Positions 19,599 through 21,775 of a stretch of 21,775 nt of DNA are shown piece after piece. The notes under the pieces are model-generated. The model was not told the DNA's origin, did not search any database, and was given only the letters and a program-made list of their open reading frames with translations. Source of the DNA: a virus. A program made the translations under genes and the position numbers. Each line of letters begins with the position of its first letter. Positions within the stretch are counted from its first letter, which is position 1. The stretch spans positions 1-21,775 of IMG/VR virus record IMGVR_UViG_3300006052_000034. One strand, 5' to 3'.

Positions 19599-20861
19599 GT
19601 GGCTAACAACATCCTTACGCCGAGCATGATCACTCGGTATTCCATCCGCATGTTTCTGAACACGAACTATTTCGTGCAGAATATCAACCGTCAGTTTGAA
19701 GATCAGTACGGCGTCGAGGGCGCGCGCATCGGCGCCCAGCTTCGCATTCGCTATCCGAACCAATATACGGTCACAGACGGCCCGGGCCTCGCGGTTCAGG
19801 ACACGACCGAACAGCAGTTCCTGCTCACCGTCGCGACGCAGCGCCATGTGGACGTGGCATTTACCACGGTCGAAACCACGCTGGACATTGATGATTACAT
19901 GGAGCGCATCGTGCTGCCGCGCGTGAACGCGCTGGCGGCGAACGTCGCGGTTCAGATCATGGTCAACACCGCGAACAGCGTACGCAACATCACCGCGAAC
20001 GTCGACGCGAACAATAATATCTTGCCCGTGAGCGATACCCCGTTCGCGCTCGCGCGCGCGATCTTGGAGGAAAACTCGGCGCCGAATTTCGGCGAAATGG
20101 GTGTTCGCAAGGTCGTGCTCGCCCCGCGCTCCGACGCGCGCATGCAGCTCGCTCTTCGCGGCCTGTTCAACCCTGTCGAGACCATCTCGAAGCAGTTCAA
20201 CGCCGCGATGATGTACGAGGCGCTGCAATTCCGCTGGTTCGAGGATCAGTCAGTCATCAATCATACCACGGGCACGATGGCTTCCGGCACGGTCAACGCG
20301 ACGGCGGGGCAGACGGGCAATACGCTGACGATCACCGCGATCTCGGGAACGATCAACGCGGGCGACGTCTTTACGATCGCGGGCGTGAATGCGATCAACC
20401 GAACGAATTTCAACACGCTCGGAACATTGGCTCAGTTCGTCGCGACCGCCCCCGTCGCGAACGGCGGCACATCGCTTTCGTTCTATCCGCCGATCATTCC
20501 GCCCGCGTCTTCGGTTCCCTATGCGGGGCTTCCCTATACCCCGCAGCAATACCAGACCGTCACTGCGGCGCCTGCCGCCAATGCCGTCATTACTCCGTTC
20601 GCAAACGCGGGCGTGACCTATCGCGAGAACCTCGCCTACGCGCCCGACGCCGTTACGATGGTCGTCGCGCCGCTTTGGATACCGCCGAGCGGAAAGGGCG
20701 TTATCGCGGCGGCCCGGCACAACTTCGATGAGTTGAGCATGAGGTCGCTGGTTTGCTATGAGCCCGCGACGGATCAGCCGATCGACCGATTGGATATCTT
20801 GTTCGGTTCTGGGGTTCCGCGGCCAGAATGGTTGTGCCAAGTCGCCGACATCGTGCCGTGA
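19599..20861 (+). CDS. P22 gp5-like major coat protein
   Basis: A 420-residue protein (P22 gp5 is 430) starting at GTG with AAGGAG six bases upstream. The N-terminus (NNILTPSMITRYSIRMFLNT) and the following QNINRQFEDQYG, IGAQLRIRYPNQYTV, DVAFTTVETTLDIDD and YMERIVLPRVNALAANVA segments are those of the P22-type coat family, with the HK97-like fold. The Gly/Thr-rich region at about 225-300 (TLTITAISGTINAGDVFTIA) corresponds to the variable insertion domain, and MRSLVCYEPATDQPIDRLDI lies near the end. Hundreds of copies form the icosahedral head around the scaffold and portal. Confidence 0.92.
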   Translation: MANNILTPSMITRYSIRMFLNTNYFVQNINRQFEDQYGVEGARIGAQLRIRYPNQYTVTDGPGLAVQDTTEQQFLLTVATQRHVDVAFTTVETTLDIDDYMERIVLPRVNALAANVAVQIMVNTANSVRNITANVDANNNILPVSDTPFALARAILEENSAPNFGEMGVRKVVLAPRSDARMQLALRGLFNPVETISKQFNAAMMYEALQFRWFEDQSVINHTTGTMASGTVNATAGQTGNTLTITAISGTINAGDVFTIAGVNAINRTNFNTLGTLAQFVATAPVANGGTSLSFYPPIIPPASSVPYAGLPYTPQQYQTVTAAPAANAVITPFANAGVTYRENLAYAPDAVTMVVAPLWIPPSGKGVIAAARHNFDELSMRSLVCYEPATDQPIDRLDILFGSGVPRPEWLCQVADIVP

Positions 20862-21036
20862 GCGTAACCGCGTCGTCACAAAGCGCGAGCATGATGGCGA
20901 CGCAATGAACTCTTGGCGGATAAAAATCCTGCTCAGAATTGCGATGCACATTTTGAGCGGGACGGATTATCAAATCACGGCTCCAGCCGTGGGCATAACG
21001 CTCGGATTTCCCGTGCGAACGCGAAAGGGTCAAATC
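20862..21036 (+). other. Short leader with a strong stem-loop
   Basis: A 175-base gap between coat and the next gene. CACGGCT (20976-20982) pairs with AGCCGTG (20985-20991). An ATG at 20905 is in frame with the next gene, but the intervening codons look like leader sequence. No T-run follows the hairpin, so read-through into the next gene is expected; a role in lowering expression relative to coat is possible. Confidence 0.4.
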
Positions 21037-21390
21037 ATGGCAAATTACGAACTGTTCAATGATGAAGTCGTCACTGTCCCAATTCTGACGCAGGATGCGG
21101 GCGGCGACGTGGTTCCGGCTCCGGCGGGCGATACGTTCACAGTCGCGTCGTCAAGTCCGTCGCTCGGCGTGGCGGTCACGGCGCTAGCCAGCGGGGCTCC
21201 CGCTTTAGTGCTGACGCCTTTAGTGCAGGCGTCGCCGGGGATTTCCGTTACGATCAGCGATTCGAAGGGCCTCAAGGTCGCGACGCAAATCGTGGATATC
21301 GTCGCGGATATGAGCCCGACGAACATCGTTTTGGACATCGCCGACGCGACGAAGGTCTCCCAGCCGGTTCCGACCGCTCCGGGGCCGTGA
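21037..21390 (+). CDS. Small structural candidate after the coat gene
   Basis: A 117-residue protein starting at the ATG with AAGGG upstream. It is beta-strand-rich, with ELFNDEVVTVPILTQDAGGD, GDTFTVASSSPSLGVAVTAL and VLTPLVQASPGISVTISDSK, in the style of phage Ig-like or decoration proteins, and no signal or membrane segment. Position directly after coat, before a terminator, suggests a head decoration protein; that is inference. The frame could begin at 20905, but the longer version has no good binding site. Confidence 0.6.
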   Translation: MANYELFNDEVVTVPILTQDAGGDVVPAPAGDTFTVASSSPSLGVAVTALASGAPALVLTPLVQASPGISVTISDSKGLKVATQIVDIVADMSPTNIVLDIADATKVSQPVPTAPGP

Positions 21391-21407
21391 TCTCGTTTGC
21401 AATCTCT

Positions 21408-21445
21408 GCACTCGCGCTGTAACTTGGCGCGAGTGCGTCGTTTTT
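21408..21445 (+). terminator. Rho-independent terminator
   Basis: A perfect 10-bp stem, GCACTCGCGC (21408-21417) with GCGCGAGTGC (21427-21436), with a nine-base loop, is followed after four bases by TTTTT (21441-21445). It lies between the gene ending at 21390 and the next start at 21467 and should end much of the head-gene transcription. Confidence 0.8.
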
Positions 21446-21466
21446 CTCATTTGAAAGGCTCTCGCC

Positions 21467-21775
21467 ATGACCGAACTCGCACCCGCGCCAATTGTCGCAA
21501 CTCCGCCGTTCCCGCCCATTTTCGCGCCAGCGTCTCCGCTGGCTGAAAAACCTGTGGCCGAGGCCACCAAGTCCGACCGCCAAGCGCGCCGAGACGCCGC
21601 CGACAAGGCTGCGATGGTCCCCGTGACCTCGGAAATGATCGCCGCGGCGAAAACGGTCCACGGCCTCCACAATCTGACGGATGGGCAGATCACCGCCGCG
21701 TTCCGCAAGATGTACGTCGCGCATCATCTGCCGCCGCGCCCGACGAACGAATGGCCGAAGTGGATCACTCCGCAT
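21467..21775 (+). CDS. Hypothetical protein, cut by the window end
   Basis: An ATG behind GAAAGG opens a frame with no stop before the window ends (103 codons). The N-terminal 40 residues are Pro/Ala-rich (APAPIVATPPFPPIFAPAS), then come DRQARRDAADKAAMVPVTSE and a domain with HNLTDGQITAAFRKMYVAHH. It lies behind a terminator, so it may have its own promoter or depend on read-through. A position after the head genes fits a head-completion or tail-related gene, but no family is recognised. Confidence 0.7.
   Translation, partial: MTELAPAPIVATPPFPPIFAPASPLAEKPVAEATKSDRQARRDAADKAAMVPVTSEMIAAAKTVHGLHNLTDGQITAAFRKMYVAHHLPPRPTNEWPKWITPH

Noticed and set aside
19584-20228. 214-residue leftward frame
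   Set aside because: Antisense shadow of the coat gene, rich in Arg/His/Val.
20905-21036. N-terminal extension of the gene at 21037
   Set aside because: In frame and starting with ATG, but it spans a stem-loop, has no good binding site, and the ATG at 21037 follows AAGGG and begins a compact domain.
1-21775. CRISPR array, insertion sequence, integrase or att site
   Set aside because: I saw no regularly spaced repeats, no transposase or integrase motif and no tRNA-derived att duplication; the window ends are arbitrary.

Overview
The window is a compact stretch of a tailed-phage (or prophage) genome. The head genes form a P22-like podovirus set: a large terminase, a 731-residue P22-type portal, a Pro/Ala-rich scaffold-like protein and a P22 gp5-type coat protein. 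Accessory families I recognise from memory (DUF6948-, DUF1064-, DUF551- and DUF6496-type proteins, a YdaS/Cro-like regulator and an XRE regulator of the CRAARGLLDW type), together with the GC-rich codon use, suggest an alphaproteobacterial host. No integrase, replicase, tail or lysis gene is recognisable, so lifestyle is open; the divergent repressor-like locus at the left hints at a temperate phage.

Layout. 1-468: leftward DUF6948-type gene and a control region facing a rightward YdaS/Cro-like regulator. 469-2068: five further small early genes coupled by start/stop overlaps, including a DUF1064 nuclease-like protein. 2063-2543: a gap of about 480 nt with no credible gene, preceded by a good sigma70-like promoter and full of strong stem-loops; I call it a candidate structured non-coding RNA. 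2544-5598: ten small rightward genes, mostly of unknown function, two with N-terminal export or membrane segments. 5579-6438: a leftward cassette of five mini-genes, all joined by ATGA overlaps, three of them single-helix membrane proteins of 33-43 residues. 6439-6567: divergent promoters. 6568-9146: small genes including DUF551, XRE, a small-terminase-like protein and the gene before it. 9193-12145: a run of virion-like proteins, most of them carrying Sec signal peptides and many cysteines. 12147-16240: large terminase and portal. 16237-18507: ten tiny genes. 18507-21390: scaffold-like, coat and a small downstream structural candidate, closed by a rho-independent terminator. 21467-end: a partial gene.

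Together the right half packages DNA and builds the head (TerS-like, TerL, portal, scaffold, coat). The left half looks like early/accessory genes with their own regulators. The points most worth a second look are the structured RNA candidate, the leftward mini-membrane-protein cassette, and the exported, cysteine-rich virion-like array lying between the small and large terminase genes.
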